Made by a program: the position numbers and the translations under genes | The notes under the pieces: model-generated | Databases searched by the model: none | Told to the model about the DNA's origin: nothing | The model's input: the letters and a program-made list of their open reading frames with translations, nothing else | Shown here: in pieces, positions 1 to 8,276 of the stretch | Position numbering within the stretch: the first letter of the stretch is position 1 | Layout of the letters: each line of letters starts with the position of its first letter | NCBI RefSeq assembly: GCF_002813755.1 | Contig: NZ_CP018061.1 | Coordinates: forward strand, 1,912,001 to 1,976,000 | Origin: Enterococcus mundtii | GTDB lineage: Bacteria; Bacillota; Bacilli; Lactobacillales; Enterococcaceae | Direction: 5' to 3' | DNA length: 64,000 nt

Positions 1-998
1 GTGTGAATGATCCATTCTGCCGCATCTTTTCCCATCCGCTCTTTTGGATGAGTTAAAGTGGTCAGTTTCACTGCGCCCATCTGACTCAACGAGGAATCAT
101 CATTTCCGATGATCGACAATTGCTGCGGTACTTGATAACCCTTTGCGATCACCTCATCAAGCAACTGGCTAGCAACTTGATCGTTGTAGCAGATGATGCC
201 GGTGCTTGCCGATTCTTTTAGCTGTAAGAGGACTTTTTCACCTAGTTTCCCACGAGAATCAGTCGTGTAGGTAATGATATCTTCCGGCGAAAATTGGATA
301 CCGTAGGCTTCGCACGCTTGAATAAATCCTTTCATCCGATATTTTCCTTGTAAATCATCAATTTTCGTGATGAACAGTAATCGCTGATGTCCTTGCTGGA
401 TCAAATACTCTGTCCCTTTAAAGCCAACTTTTACATCATCAACACAAATCGAGGCGACCGCTAATTCTTCATAGACAGCATTGATCATGACCATCGGGAT
501 TCCTTGTTCTCTCAATCGGACATAGAGCGCAAGGTTCGGATTGTATTCATTACTTTTTGTTGGCTCTACGATCAAGCCATCTACACCAAACTGCAGCATT
601 TTTTCTAAACAGTTTTTTTCTTGTTGATGATCATTATTCGTACTAGCTAATAAGAGTGAATATCCTTGTTCACTCAACGCTTTTTCAATTCCTCGGATGA
701 TCGAGGGAAATATATAATCCGATAAATACGTCGTGATCACGCCAATCGTCTTTTGATTTTTTCTACTTTCTGATGTTTTCTTATACGCGTCATCGACATA
801 TGTTCCAGAACCTTTTTCTTTACGTAGATACCCTTCATTGACTAACAATCCAATCGCTTGTCTTACCGTATGACGGCTGACTTGATAGTCTTTTTGTAAT
901 TGGAGTTCAGGTGGTATCGGTTCATTTAGTTTAAAAATTTGGTCAATGATCTTATCCTTTATCTCGTCTGCGATCATTTGATATTTTGTTTTATCCAT
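1..998 (-). CDS. araR: AraR-type GntR/LacI transcriptional repressor (C-terminus cut by window edge)
   Basis: Reading the minus strand from ATG at 998 gives an open frame to the window edge (about 332 residues visible). An N-terminal GntR winged helix (VSRHTVRQAIGLL near residues 37-50) precedes a LacI-type sugar-binding domain. The segment TIGVITTYLSDYIFPSIIRG closely resembles Bacillus subtilis AraR, the L-arabinose-responsive repressor, so the family call is strong. It is transcribed in the same direction as, and downstream of, the ABC sugar transporter, with its own upstream region between (see 1011-1082). Inference: it represses pentose uptake and catabolic genes and probably itself. The effector is presumed to be arabinose but is not proven by sequence. 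Confidence 0.9.
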   Translation of the reverse strand, partial: MDKTKYQMIADEIKDKIIDQIFKLNEPIPPELQLQKDYQVSRHTVRQAIGLLVNEGYLRKEKGSGTYVDDAYKKTSESRKNQKTIGVITTYLSDYIFPSIIRGIEKALSEQGYSLLLASTNNDHQQEKNCLEKMLQFGVDGLIVEPTKSNEYNPNLALYVRLREQGIPMVMINAVYEELAVASICVDDVKVGFKGTEYLIQQGHQRLLFITKIDDLQGKYRMKGFIQACEAYGIQFSPEDIITYTTDSRGKLGEKVLLQLKESASTGIICYNDQVASQLLDEVIAKGYQVPQQLSIIGNDDSSLSQMGAVKLTTLTHPKERMGKDAAEWIIH

Positions 999-1010
999 GG
1001 TTACTTTGCC

Positions 1011-1082
1011 AATCCTTTCCAAAACAAGTTGTCCGAACAATTATTTGATATCATTGTAGCACAACTTGTTTTGGAAAGGATT
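1011..1082. promoter_or_regulatory. 22-bp perfect inverted repeat and AraR-like operators upstream of araR
   Basis: The arms 1011-1032 and 1061-1082 are exact reverse complements (22 of 22), separated by 28 bp. The inner part of the left arm and the spacer form TTGTCCGAACAA, which resembles the TTGTnCGnACAA core of AraR boxes. A second weaker half-palindrome (TTGTAGCACAA) sits at 1054-1064. A minus-strand extended -10 (TGTGCTACAAT) overlaps 1053-1058, and the araR Shine-Dalgarno (GGAAAGG) lies in the left arm. The simplest reading is paired autoregulatory operators. If transcription starts farther upstream, the arms would also form an RNA hairpin hiding the ribosome-binding site. Confidence 0.7.
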
Positions 1083-1170
1083 ATTAACACAAAAAAATAT
1101 CTGTGAGATTCTTTTTATTAGCGCTTTGTAAGGAACAACTGCTCTTTTTCAACTTTTACTTCAAGTGATT

Positions 1171-1494
1171 TCAAAAGAATTGTAAGATATCTGCTAAGAC
1201 AGATTCACCATCAAATGTTTCGTAATCTTCTTTACGAATCAATTTGTAAGGAACAGCTTTTACCGTCAGAAAATCTTTTAACCGTTCCACTTCATACTCT
1301 GATTGTGGACCGATCATCAGTCCGTCAATATGTTGGTTTTGGATCGCTTGCTCTGCCACGATTGCTGGTGCAGAATATACATGTAGAGGCACCCCTTTTT
1401 CATTTGCTGCATTTTGGATATTTTTTACTAGCAGACCAGAAGTGATCCCAGCGGTGCAAATCAATAATATCCGTTTTTCCTCTGTCGATTCCAT
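1171..1494 (-). CDS. Orphan PTS EIIB-like protein (lactose/cellobiose type)
   Basis: This 107-residue protein has the fold signature of PTS lactose/cellobiose EIIB domains: a first beta strand ending in Cys13 (LLICTAGITSGLLV), where the family carries its phosphocysteine. No EIIA or EIIC gene is near. It starts 12 bp after the ABC permease stop, with an AGGTGG ribosome-binding site, so it is probably the last gene of the sugar ABC operon. An EIIB in an ABC operon is odd. It may be a phosphorylation-dependent sensor or adaptor linking PTS status to the transporter, or a leftover of a PTS locus. The family call is good; the role is unknown. Confidence 0.75.
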   Translation of the reverse strand: MESTEEKRILLICTAGITSGLLVKNIQNAANEKGVPLHVYSAPAIVAEQAIQNQHIDGLMIGPQSEYEVERLKDFLTVKAVPYKLIRKEDYETFDGESVLADILQFF

Positions 1495-1506
1495 CCGTTC
1501 ACCACC

Positions 1507-2709
1507 TCAAGAAATTTTGCGTTTTTTATTGTAAATATCCAATACGACAGCAAGCAATAAAATCAATCCCTTGATTGCCTGTTGCCAGTCTACTCCGACT
1601 CCCATGATCGACATCCCATTGTTCAGCACACCCATGACTAAGCCACCGACGATTGCTCCAGTGATCGTTCCAATCCCTCCAGAAGTCGAAGCTCCTCCAA
1701 AGTACACAGAAGCCATCGCATCTAATTCAAGCGAAGTCCCTGCCTGAGGGGTAGCAGCATTTAAACGAGCGGCTAAGATCAATCCTGCTAAAGCAGCCAT
1801 GACGCCCATATTCACAAATACCCAAAAGGTGATTTTCTTCGTCTTGATCCCAGATAATTGAGCGGCCTTCAAATTGCCACCTGTGGCATAAATTTGTCGT
1901 CCAGCGACTGTCCGATTGGTCAAAAATCCATATATCCCAACAATCACACCTAAAATGATCAATATTACTGGAAATCCTTGGTATGAAGCAAAGATATAAC
2001 TTAATCCTAAGACAAGAACGATCGTCAATGCTGCTTTGATCAAGAATGCGTTCATTGATGGTACTTCAAATAAATTTTCTTTTCTTCGCGCTCTCGCACG
2101 CCATTGAGCAAATACTAAACTAACAGCTAACACGACACCTAAAATCAACGTCAATAAGTGCATTCCAGGAACACCAAAGATATCTGGTAAATAACCCGTC
2201 GAGATTTTTTGGAAACCTCCAGGGAAAGGCGCTAAAGATTGCCCTCCTAATACAACTTGTGTCAAGCCACGAAACATCAGCAGACCAGCAAGTGTTACGA
2301 TAAACGCCGGGATTCCTACATAAGCGACCCAAAATCCTTGCCAAGCACCGATCACCCCACCAACTAATAAACATAAAGGGACTGCGAGCCAAGGACTGAT
2401 GTTGTTATTGACCATCAACATACCCGCCATCGCCCCTACAAATGCCATGACTGAACCTACCGATAAATCCACGTAGCCTAAAAGTACGACCAACAACATT
2501 CCTGCAGCCAAAATCAAAATATGGCTGTTTTGCAACACGATATTCGTTATATTCAGCGGTCTTAAAAAGATCCCGCCGGTCATTAGTTGAAAAGCGATCA
2601 ACAAAGCGACCAAAATAATGACCATACTATATTTACTAAAGATATCCAATATCTTTTCTTTTACATTCCAAGCTTTTTTTTCCTGACTTTTTTTTGTGAC
2701 ATTTTCCAT
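1507..2709 (-). CDS. mmsB: Sugar ABC transporter permease (multiple monosaccharide type, MmsB/XylH-like)
   Basis: A 400-residue very hydrophobic protein with about ten membrane segments and the glycine-rich BPD_transp_2 pattern of ribose/xylose/galactose permeases (YVDLSVGSVMAFVGAMAG near residue 65; GAIVGGLVMGVLNNGMSIMG near the C-terminus). It forms the membrane channel of the importer encoded with chvE and mmsA. Its start shares one base with the mmsA stop (TGATG), implying coupled translation. A charged loop around residues 205-220 (RARARRKENLFEV) is typical of the GguB/XylH subgroup. The substrate cannot be read from the permease; the neighbouring araR suggests a pentose. Confidence 0.9.
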   Translation of the reverse strand: MENVTKKSQEKKAWNVKEKILDIFSKYSMVIILVALLIAFQLMTGGIFLRPLNITNIVLQNSHILILAAGMLLVVLLGYVDLSVGSVMAFVGAMAGMLMVNNNISPWLAVPLCLLVGGVIGAWQGFWVAYVGIPAFIVTLAGLLMFRGLTQVVLGGQSLAPFPGGFQKISTGYLPDIFGVPGMHLLTLILGVVLAVSLVFAQWRARARRKENLFEVPSMNAFLIKAALTIVLVLGLSYIFASYQGFPVILIILGVIVGIYGFLTNRTVAGRQIYATGGNLKAAQLSGIKTKKITFWVFVNMGVMAALAGLILAARLNAATPQAGTSLELDAMASVYFGGASTSGGIGTITGAIVGGLVMGVLNNGMSIMGVGVDWQQAIKGLILLLAVVLDIYNKKRKIS

Positions 2710-4241
2710 CAGCCCACTGCCTCCTCTTCTTTTGTCATCAGGTTCATCAATAACTCCTGATTTGCCTCTTCTCTAGGCACTTCTCCCGTCATTTTCCCTT
2801 CATTCATGGTATAGATCCGATCACACATACCGATGATCTCAGGTAGTTCAGAAGAAATGATACAGACACATTTTCCTAAGGCAGCCATTTCTTCAATAAT
2901 CGTGTAGATTTCATACTTTGCCCCGACATCGATACCACGAGTCGGTTCGTCCAGAAATAAAATTTCCGGTTCTGTCATCAACCACTTAGCTAAAACGACT
3001 TTTTGTTGATTCCCTCCACTTAAACTACCAACGTTTTGGAACACATTGGTGGCTTTGGTCCTCATTTTTTTCCGAAAGTTCTCTGCTTCGATCACTTCTT
3101 TTTCTTGATCTAAAATGCCACTTCGACTAATTTTTTTGAGACTAGCAATCGTCGTATTTTCTCTGATGTCCATTAAAAGATTCAAGCCAACAGACTTACG
3201 ATCTTCGGACACATACGCCAACCCATGATCAATTGCTTGAGAAACATCTTTGATCACTAATTCTTTTCCGTCTTTAAAAATCTTACCGCTGATATTGCTT
3301 CCATATGATCGACCAAAAATACTCATGGCAAATTCAGTTCGTCCTGCCCCCATCAATCCGGCGATACCAACAATTTCTCCTCGTCGAATCGAAAAATCGA
3401 TATGATCATTGATGATTCGGTCGGTGGTCAATGGATGATGGACCGTCCAATCCTTGACTTCAAAATAAACCTCACCGATATCAGGATGACGATCAGGATA
3501 ACGATTCGTTAAATCACGACCAACCATCCCCTTAATGATCCGTTCTTCACTGATTGCTGTATTTTCTAACGTTTCGATCGTTTGGCCATCTCGTAAGATC
3601 GTGATCCTGTCCGCCACCGCAACGATTTCATTCAATTTATGCGAAATGATGATCGAAGTGATCCCTTGATTGCGAAACTCCTTGATCAATGCTAAAAGAT
3701 TGGCACTTTCTTCTTCATTCAGTGCTGCTGTTGGTTCATCTAATATGAGTAATCGAACATTTTTAGAAAAAGCCTTCGCAATTTCTACCAACTGTTGATG
3801 CCCGACACCGATTTGTGAGACTAAGGTGTTCGGATCGATTTTCAAGCCCACTGTTTTTAGTAGATTTTCTGTTTTTCGTTCCGTCAAGTTCCAGTCGATC
3901 ACGCCATGTTTTGTTTGTTCGTTCCCTAAAAAAATGTTTTCTTTGATCGATAGATAAGGACTCAAGGCTAATTCTTGGTGGATGATCACGATCCCTTTCG
4001 CTTCACTATCTCTAAGATTTTTGAATTGGCATACCTCACCGTCATACATGATTTCGCCTGAATAACTGCCATAAGGATACAAACCGCTCAACACATTCAT
4101 CAACGTGGATTTTCCTGCACCATTCTCGCCACAAAGGGCGTGGATCTCTCCACGTTTGATGCGGAGATTGACATTGTTCAACGCACGAACACCAGAGAAT
4201 TCTTTGATGATTTCTTTCATTTCTAAAATATAATCTGCCAT
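2709..4241 (-). CDS. mmsA: Sugar ABC transporter ATP-binding protein, double ABC domain (MmsA/XylG-like)
   Basis: A 510-residue tandem ATPase of the ribose/xylose class. The first half has a canonical Walker A (GENGAGKST near residue 39), a degenerate signature ([13 protein letters not shown]) and Walker B ([11 protein letters not shown]). The second half has the class-typical degenerate Walker A ([12 protein letters not shown]), an intact signature LSGGNQQK and [11 protein letters not shown]. It energises uptake through MmsB. The 294-bp gap to the upstream chvE gene is filled by two structured repeats and a hairpin, which could lower transporter expression relative to the binding protein. 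Length and motifs fit the family fully. Confidence 0.92.
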   Translation of the reverse strand: MADYILEMKEIIKEFSGVRALNNVNLRIKRGEIHALCGENGAGKSTLMNVLSGLYPYGSYSGEIMYDGEVCQFKNLRDSEAKGIVIIHQELALSPYLSIKENIFLGNEQTKHGVIDWNLTERKTENLLKTVGLKIDPNTLVSQIGVGHQQLVEIAKAFSKNVRLLILDEPTAALNEEESANLLALIKEFRNQGITSIIISHKLNEIVAVADRITILRDGQTIETLENTAISEERIIKGMVGRDLTNRYPDRHPDIGEVYFEVKDWTVHHPLTTDRIINDHIDFSIRRGEIVGIAGLMGAGRTEFAMSIFGRSYGSNISGKIFKDGKELVIKDVSQAIDHGLAYVSEDRKSVGLNLLMDIRENTTIASLKKISRSGILDQEKEVIEAENFRKKMRTKATNVFQNVGSLSGGNQQKVVLAKWLMTEPEILFLDEPTRGIDVGAKYEIYTIIEEMAALGKCVCIISSELPEIIGMCDRIYTMNEGKMTGEVPREEANQELLMNLMTKEEEAVG

Positions 4242-4263
4242 TTTTTCACTTCCTAATCGAGGG

Positions 4264-4380
4264 TGTGATAGAAGTGCTCAACTCCGAAAAATAAGCGCGA
4301 AACCTGAAAATTGTTCTTCAAATTTTGAGATCTCACGCTTATTTTTGAAGGAGCTACTACTGAAACACTATTTATTGAGG
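4264..4380 (+). repeat. Structured repeat element, copy A
   Basis: The segment is built as GATAGAAGTGCTCAACTCC, then a stem arm ending AAATAAGCGCGA, then a loop containing AAAATTGTTCTTCAAATTTT, the opposite arm TCACGCTTATTTTTGAAGGAG, and a tail ACACTATTTATTGAGG. The same loop sequence and matching flanks occur in copy D at 56764-56930, although the stems differ. It directly abuts copy B, and both lie between chvE and mmsA, read antisense to that operon. It is noncoding in all frames. Confidence 0.6.
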
Positions 4381-4386
4381 TTATAC

Positions 4387-4535
4387 CAGAAGCGTTTTGA
4401 CCTAAGCAATAAGAGAGAAAATTGAAAAATAGTTGGTTATATTTCTCCGATTTTTTGCTTAATGTTGAAGGTCAGCTTCTAAACACCGTTTATTCGGTTC
4501 TAATGGTACAAGAGGACAAATGTTCCAAAGCCCTC
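4387..4535 (+). repeat. Structured repeat element, copy B, with terminal hairpin
   Basis: An outer stem AGAAGC...GACCT pairs with AGGTC.GCTTCT, with inner pairings AAGCAA/TTGCTT and GAGAAA-like/TTTCTC. The tail CACCGTTTATTCGGTTCTAA is nearly identical to the reverse complement of copy C. It is followed by a hairpin module around AGAGGACAAATGTTCC that matches GAGGACTAATGTCC of copy C. The terminal hairpin abuts the chvE stop codon, so on the minus transcript it may act as an intra-operon attenuator. Confidence 0.6.
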
Positions 4536-5627
4536 TTATTGGCCTAAATCACTTTCGCTGTAATACTCAGTATCGATCAGCTCTTGTTTGTAATTTTCTT
4601 TATCTACAGAAACTGGGTTAGCTAGATAAGTCGGGATGACTTTCACACCATTATCGTAGGTTTCCTCATCATTGACCGGCACTTCTTTATCATTGTTGAT
4701 TGCTTCGATCATCTCTACCGTATTATCAGCTAGCACCCGTGTATCTTTAAAGATCGTTTGTGTTTGCTCTCCTGCAATGATGGATTTCACTCCAGCAATC
4801 GTTGCATCCTGTCCTGTGATAACTGGAAGTGGTTTGTCGGCTGAGCCATAGCCCACTCCTTTTAAGGAGGAAATGATCCCTAAACTGATTGGATCGTAAG
4901 GAGAAAGAACTGCATCTAATTGTTCATCTGTATAGTTAGCACTTAATAAGTTATCCATACGTGCTTGTGCAGTTGAGCCATCCCAACGAAGCGTCGCGAT
5001 TTGATTGAATTTCGTTTGACCTGATGAGACGTTCAATTGTTTGCTGTCGATATATGGTTGAAGAATCGACATCACACCATTGTAATTGATCAATGCGTTG
5101 TTATCGTCAGGTGAACCGCCAAATAATTCGATCGTAAATGGACCAGCACCATCTTTTAAGCCTAATTTATCTTCGATATAAGAAGCTTGTAAAACACCTA
5201 CACCAAAATTATCAAATGTTGCATAATAATCGACATATTCAGAGTTCATTAATAAACGGTCATACGCAATGACTTTGATATCCGCCTGATGTGCTTTTTC
5301 TAAGACATCTGTCAATGCTGAACCGTCAATCGAAGCAATGACCAACGTATCTACTCCTTTTGTGATCATATTTTCGATTTGTGCCACTTGGTTTTCTACT
5401 TTGTCTTCTCCATATTGCAAATCCGTCTTGTATCCTTTTTCTTCTAGTTGCTTGACCATATTGTCGCCATCTGCGATCCAACGCTCTGCAGATTTTGTTG
5501 GCATCGAAATACCTACGAATCCTTTTTCATCTCCGGCTGCACTGCCATTGCTACAACCGGCGAATACTGTCACTGATATTAATAAAAAAACAATTGCTAC
5601 CAACCAATTTTTCCCAACTCGTTTCAT
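4536..5627 (-). CDS. chvE: Sugar-binding lipoprotein of the ABC importer (ChvE/XylF-like)
   Basis: A 363-residue solute-binding protein with a lipoprotein signal peptide (hydrophobic stretch, then VFAGC, lipidated Cys25). The mature part is a periplasmic-binding type 1 fold: [20 protein letters not shown] at the start of the domain and [19 protein letters not shown] in the first lobe. It resembles ChvE and other multiple-monosaccharide binding proteins. It is the first gene of the chvE-mmsA-mmsB-EIIB operon and delivers sugar to the permease at the outer membrane face. Transcription starts in the divergent region shared with the sensor genes, where cre-like sites and repeats lie. The exact sugar is inferred, probably a pentose. 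Confidence 0.9.
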   Translation of the reverse strand: MKRVGKNWLVAIVFLLISVTVFAGCSNGSAAGDEKGFVGISMPTKSAERWIADGDNMVKQLEEKGYKTDLQYGEDKVENQVAQIENMITKGVDTLVIASIDGSALTDVLEKAHQADIKVIAYDRLLMNSEYVDYYATFDNFGVGVLQASYIEDKLGLKDGAGPFTIELFGGSPDDNNALINYNGVMSILQPYIDSKQLNVSSGQTKFNQIATLRWDGSTAQARMDNLLSANYTDEQLDAVLSPYDPISLGIISSLKGVGYGSADKPLPVITGQDATIAGVKSIIAGEQTQTIFKDTRVLADNTVEMIEAINNDKEVPVNDEETYDNGVKVIPTYLANPVSVDKENYKQELIDTEYYSESDLGQ

Positions 5628-5674
5628 GTGTGTCCCTCCAAATACTTATTTGATGTATTCATCATAATCGAAAT

Positions 5675-5688
5675 ATAAAACGCTTTCA
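5675..5688 (-). promoter_or_regulatory. cre-like site upstream of chvE
   Basis: The minus strand reads TGAAAGCGTTTTAT. This matches the CcpA consensus WTGNAANCGNWNNCW at all but one conserved position (the final C is A). Its place 48 bp upstream of the chvE start fits catabolite repression of the transporter. Confidence 0.6.
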
Positions 5689-5710
5689 TTGATTATTTTT
5701 CTGTGTTTCT

Positions 5711-5783
5711 ATAAATTCCCTCGTGAATTTATGTAAACTTTTGATTTTTCTTCATTTTCTTTTGACGATTCTTGATTTTCTTA
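5711..5783. promoter_or_regulatory. Inverted repeat and T-rich direct repeats in the chvE/sensor divergent promoter region
   Basis: A perfect 8-bp inverted repeat (ATAAATTC at 5711-5718, GAATTTAT at 5725-5732) lies in the middle of the region. Two direct repeats, TTGATTTTTCTT (5741-5752) and TTGATTTTCTTA (5772-5783), are 31 bp apart, about three helical turns. Such spacing would suit a dimeric AraC-type response regulator. Binding of the regulator encoded at 8269-9855 is inference. Confidence 0.35.
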
Positions 5784-5813
5784 CGAAATTGACAAACATG
5801 CTAATATGAAAAT

Positions 5814-5827
5814 TGAAAACGCTATAT
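5814..5827 (+). promoter_or_regulatory. cre-like site upstream of the sensor lipoprotein gene
   Basis: TGAAAACGCTATAT matches the cre consensus except for the last conserved C. It lies 26 bp before the start codon of the sensor lipoprotein gene, so CcpA could repress the sensor operon as well as the transporter. Confidence 0.5.
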
Positions 5828-5853
5828 GATATAGATAAAAGGGGAGATTCATT

Positions 5854-6819
5854 ATGAAGAACAAAAGTTTTTTTATCCTGGTAGCTTTTTGCCTGTTGTT
5901 GGCTGGGTGTACTTTCAACTCTACTGAGCCTACAAAAAAAGAGTTGACCATTGGTTTTTCTCAAGCTGGCACCGAAAGTAATTGGCGCAAAGTTCAAAAT
6001 CAATCCATCAAAGAAGCGCTGGAAAAACAAAATTTCCAAGTCCTTCACCGAAATAGTTACTCTGATCCAAAACAACAGATACAAGATGTGATGACATTCA
6101 TTGCCTATCAAGTCGATATGATCGTGTTATCTCCTATCGAAGAAACAGGCTGGGATTCTGTTTTGGAAGAAGCGAAAGAAGCGAATATCCCAGTCATCAT
6201 CGTTGATCGTAACATCACAACGGAAAAACAAGATCTCTATTTGACCCATATTGGTTCAAGTTTCAAAGCACAAGGTAGTCGAGCAGGCCTTTATGTCACC
6301 AATCATTACCAGCAAAAAACACAAGAATCGATCCAAGTATTTGAGATACGTGGTTCAGAAAACACATCTCCCACTCGCTTGCGATCAGACGGCTTTTTAG
6401 AAACCATCGGTCGCGACCCAAGAATCCATGTCAGGCAAGTGATCACCGGAGACTATATTCGCTTAAAAGCCAAAGAACAATTTTCAAAAGCCATTGATGA
6501 GGGAAAACTTGAGGGAATCGATGTCATTTATTCTCACAATGATGAAATGACACTAGGTGCCTTAGATGCGATCAAGGAAAAAAAACTTGAAAAGAATTTT
6601 GTGATTGTCAGCATTGATGCACAAAAAGAGATGATCGATCAATTAAAAAAAGGAAAGGTCAACTGTGTGGTGGAATGCAATCCTTTTATGGGTGAACTAG
6701 TTGCCAATACAGTCAAACGCTACTTCGAAAAGAAAGCGATTCCACAAGACATCTACGTTTCTGATACGGTGTTCTCAGACCAAAATGATTTTTCAACGAT
6801 CCCACCGCGGGGGTATTAG
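5854..6819 (+). CDS. Sugar-binding sensor lipoprotein (LacI/RbsB-type periplasmic-binding fold)
   Basis: A 321-residue protein with a lipobox (CLLLAGC, Cys19) and a periplasmic-binding type 1 domain (LTIGFSQAGTESNWRKVQNQ at its start; GWDSVLEEAKEANIPVIIVDR in lobe 1). It is followed 8 bp later by a YesM/LytS-type kinase and then a YesN-type regulator. This arrangement matches known three-component sugar sensors such as XylFII-LytS-YesN of Clostridium beijerinckii, in which an extracellular sugar-binding protein controls the kinase. It diverges from chvE, the transport binding protein, so sensing and transport use separate binding proteins. The start follows AAAGGGGAG. Confidence 0.85.
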   Translation: MKNKSFFILVAFCLLLAGCTFNSTEPTKKELTIGFSQAGTESNWRKVQNQSIKEALEKQNFQVLHRNSYSDPKQQIQDVMTFIAYQVDMIVLSPIEETGWDSVLEEAKEANIPVIIVDRNITTEKQDLYLTHIGSSFKAQGSRAGLYVTNHYQQKTQESIQVFEIRGSENTSPTRLRSDGFLETIGRDPRIHVRQVITGDYIRLKAKEQFSKAIDEGKLEGIDVIYSHNDEMTLGALDAIKEKKLEKNFVIVSIDAQKEMIDQLKKGKVNCVVECNPFMGELVANTVKRYFEKKAIPQDIYVSDTVFSDQNDFSTIPPRGY

Positions 6820-6827
6820 GAGGAAAA

Positions 6828-8276
6828 ATGAAAAAGAACGAAAGCATTAAAGTACTACTTCGACATACAAGCTGGCTCATGTTATCTTTAGCAATCACGC
6901 CTTTGATCATTAGCATTGCACTTTATACACATTATCTTTTTTCCTATGAAAAAAGTATCCATAATATCTCGATTGCTAATCAAATCGCCAGTAACGTAGA
7001 AGAAACAATCATCGAAGAAGCTCTTGGATTAACTTATGGACAGATCACACCCGAAGAATTTCAACAGAGCAACCAGATCAATCGCATCAAAGAAGAAATC
7101 AGTGCCATCAAAGTCAGTACTCAAAACTCACAAGAATTAGCAACACTCAATATCGTTTTGCGCTCCCTTGATAATGTTTCTGACTATTTAGACAAAATCA
7201 TTGCAAATATCCATCAAAAAGAAACATTCGCAGAAAATCAAGCATTGATGTTACATGTTGAATCTGCGGTCAAACTTGCCCATGACATCTTACAAGATTT
7301 TGTCAAAATCGAAATCGATACGGCTTCCATAAAAAGTGAAGAAGTTCGCAGTTCCTTGGTGATTCTCTCCACCATCGAGGCTGTTATCATCGTGCTGATT
7401 TTCCTATTGACAAGAAAGTTCAACACGAAAATGATGTACCAAATTCAACAGCCTATGGATGAAATGATCAAGATGGCTGATGCTTTAGCAGAAGGACATT
7501 TAAATCATCGGATCAAAACTCCACAAAATAATGAGTTAAAAAAATTAAGTAATAGCATGAATGATATGGCTGATAACTTAGTGATTTTGTTAGAGGAAAA
7601 TGCGTTGAAGCAATATAATCTTGCGCAAAGTGAAGTCAGGACACTACAAGCTCAGATCATTCCCCATTTTATTTATAATAGTTTAGATGCCATTTTGGTG
7701 TTGGCAGAAATGGGCGAAATTGAAAAAGTCAAAGAAATGACATATGCCTTATCTGACTTTTTCCGCATTTCATTAAGCCAAGGAAAAGACTGGATACCAG
7801 TCGAACAGGAAATTCGACATTGCGACAATTACCTGAAGATTTTGCAAATCCGCTATGGAGACCAATTATCTTATCAATTAACCATTGATCCAAAAGTCAA
7901 TAATCATCCAATATTGAAAATGATTCTTCAACCATTGATTGAAAATGCAGTCTATCATGGAACTAAATTGGTTCGTCGGCCAGGGAAAATCAACGTAAAA
8001 GCGTATATAGACCAAGAAGAATTTATCCATTTTTGGATCATTGATAACGGAAAAGGGATTACTGAAACCAAGTTAGAGGAGATCAACCAAGAACTCGCAG
8101 ATGGTTTAGATACTAATTTCCATAAAGGATATGGACTCTTTAATGTCAACAAACGCTTACTTTTGTACTATGGAACCGATGCAAGTATCTCGATTTCTAG
8201 CAGAATCGATCACGGAACAGTCGTCCATGTCGTTGTCCCTACAAAAAATATAGATAGGAATGAAGCAAATGTATAA
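6828..8276 (+). CDS. Membrane sensor histidine kinase, YesM/LytS type
   Basis: A 482-residue kinase. Transmembrane segments near residues 14-36 and 172-194 bracket an extracellular helical domain of about 135 residues. A HAMP linker (about 195-250) leads to the His_kinase domain with phospho-acceptor His280 (QIIPHFIYNSLDAIL) and an HATPase domain (LIENAVYHG near 370, DNGKGI near 404). The start follows AGGAGG. The external domain is a helical bundle type that could contact the neighbouring lipoprotein. Its stop lies inside the start of the response-regulator gene, so the two are translationally coupled. The partner and signal are inferred from gene order. Confidence 0.92.
   Translation: MKKNESIKVLLRHTSWLMLSLAITPLIISIALYTHYLFSYEKSIHNISIANQIASNVEETIIEEALGLTYGQITPEEFQQSNQINRIKEEISAIKVSTQNSQELATLNIVLRSLDNVSDYLDKIIANIHQKETFAENQALMLHVESAVKLAHDILQDFVKIEIDTASIKSEEVRSSLVILSTIEAVIIVLIFLLTRKFNTKMMYQIQQPMDEMIKMADALAEGHLNHRIKTPQNNELKKLSNSMNDMADNLVILLEENALKQYNLAQSEVRTLQAQIIPHFIYNSLDAILVLAEMGEIEKVKEMTYALSDFFRISLSQGKDWIPVEQEIRHCDNYLKILQIRYGDQLSYQLTIDPKVNNHPILKMILQPLIENAVYHGTKLVRRPGKINVKAYIDQEEFIHFWIIDNGKGITETKLEEINQELADGLDTNFHKGYGLFNVNKRLLLYYGTDASISISSRIDHGTVVHVVVPTKNIDRNEANV

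Noticed and set aside
5752..6111. Minus-strand ORF of 119 codons opposite the sensor lipoprotein gene
   Set aside because: It overlaps a well-supported gene and the divergent promoter region, with no ribosome-binding site and no recognisable protein features.
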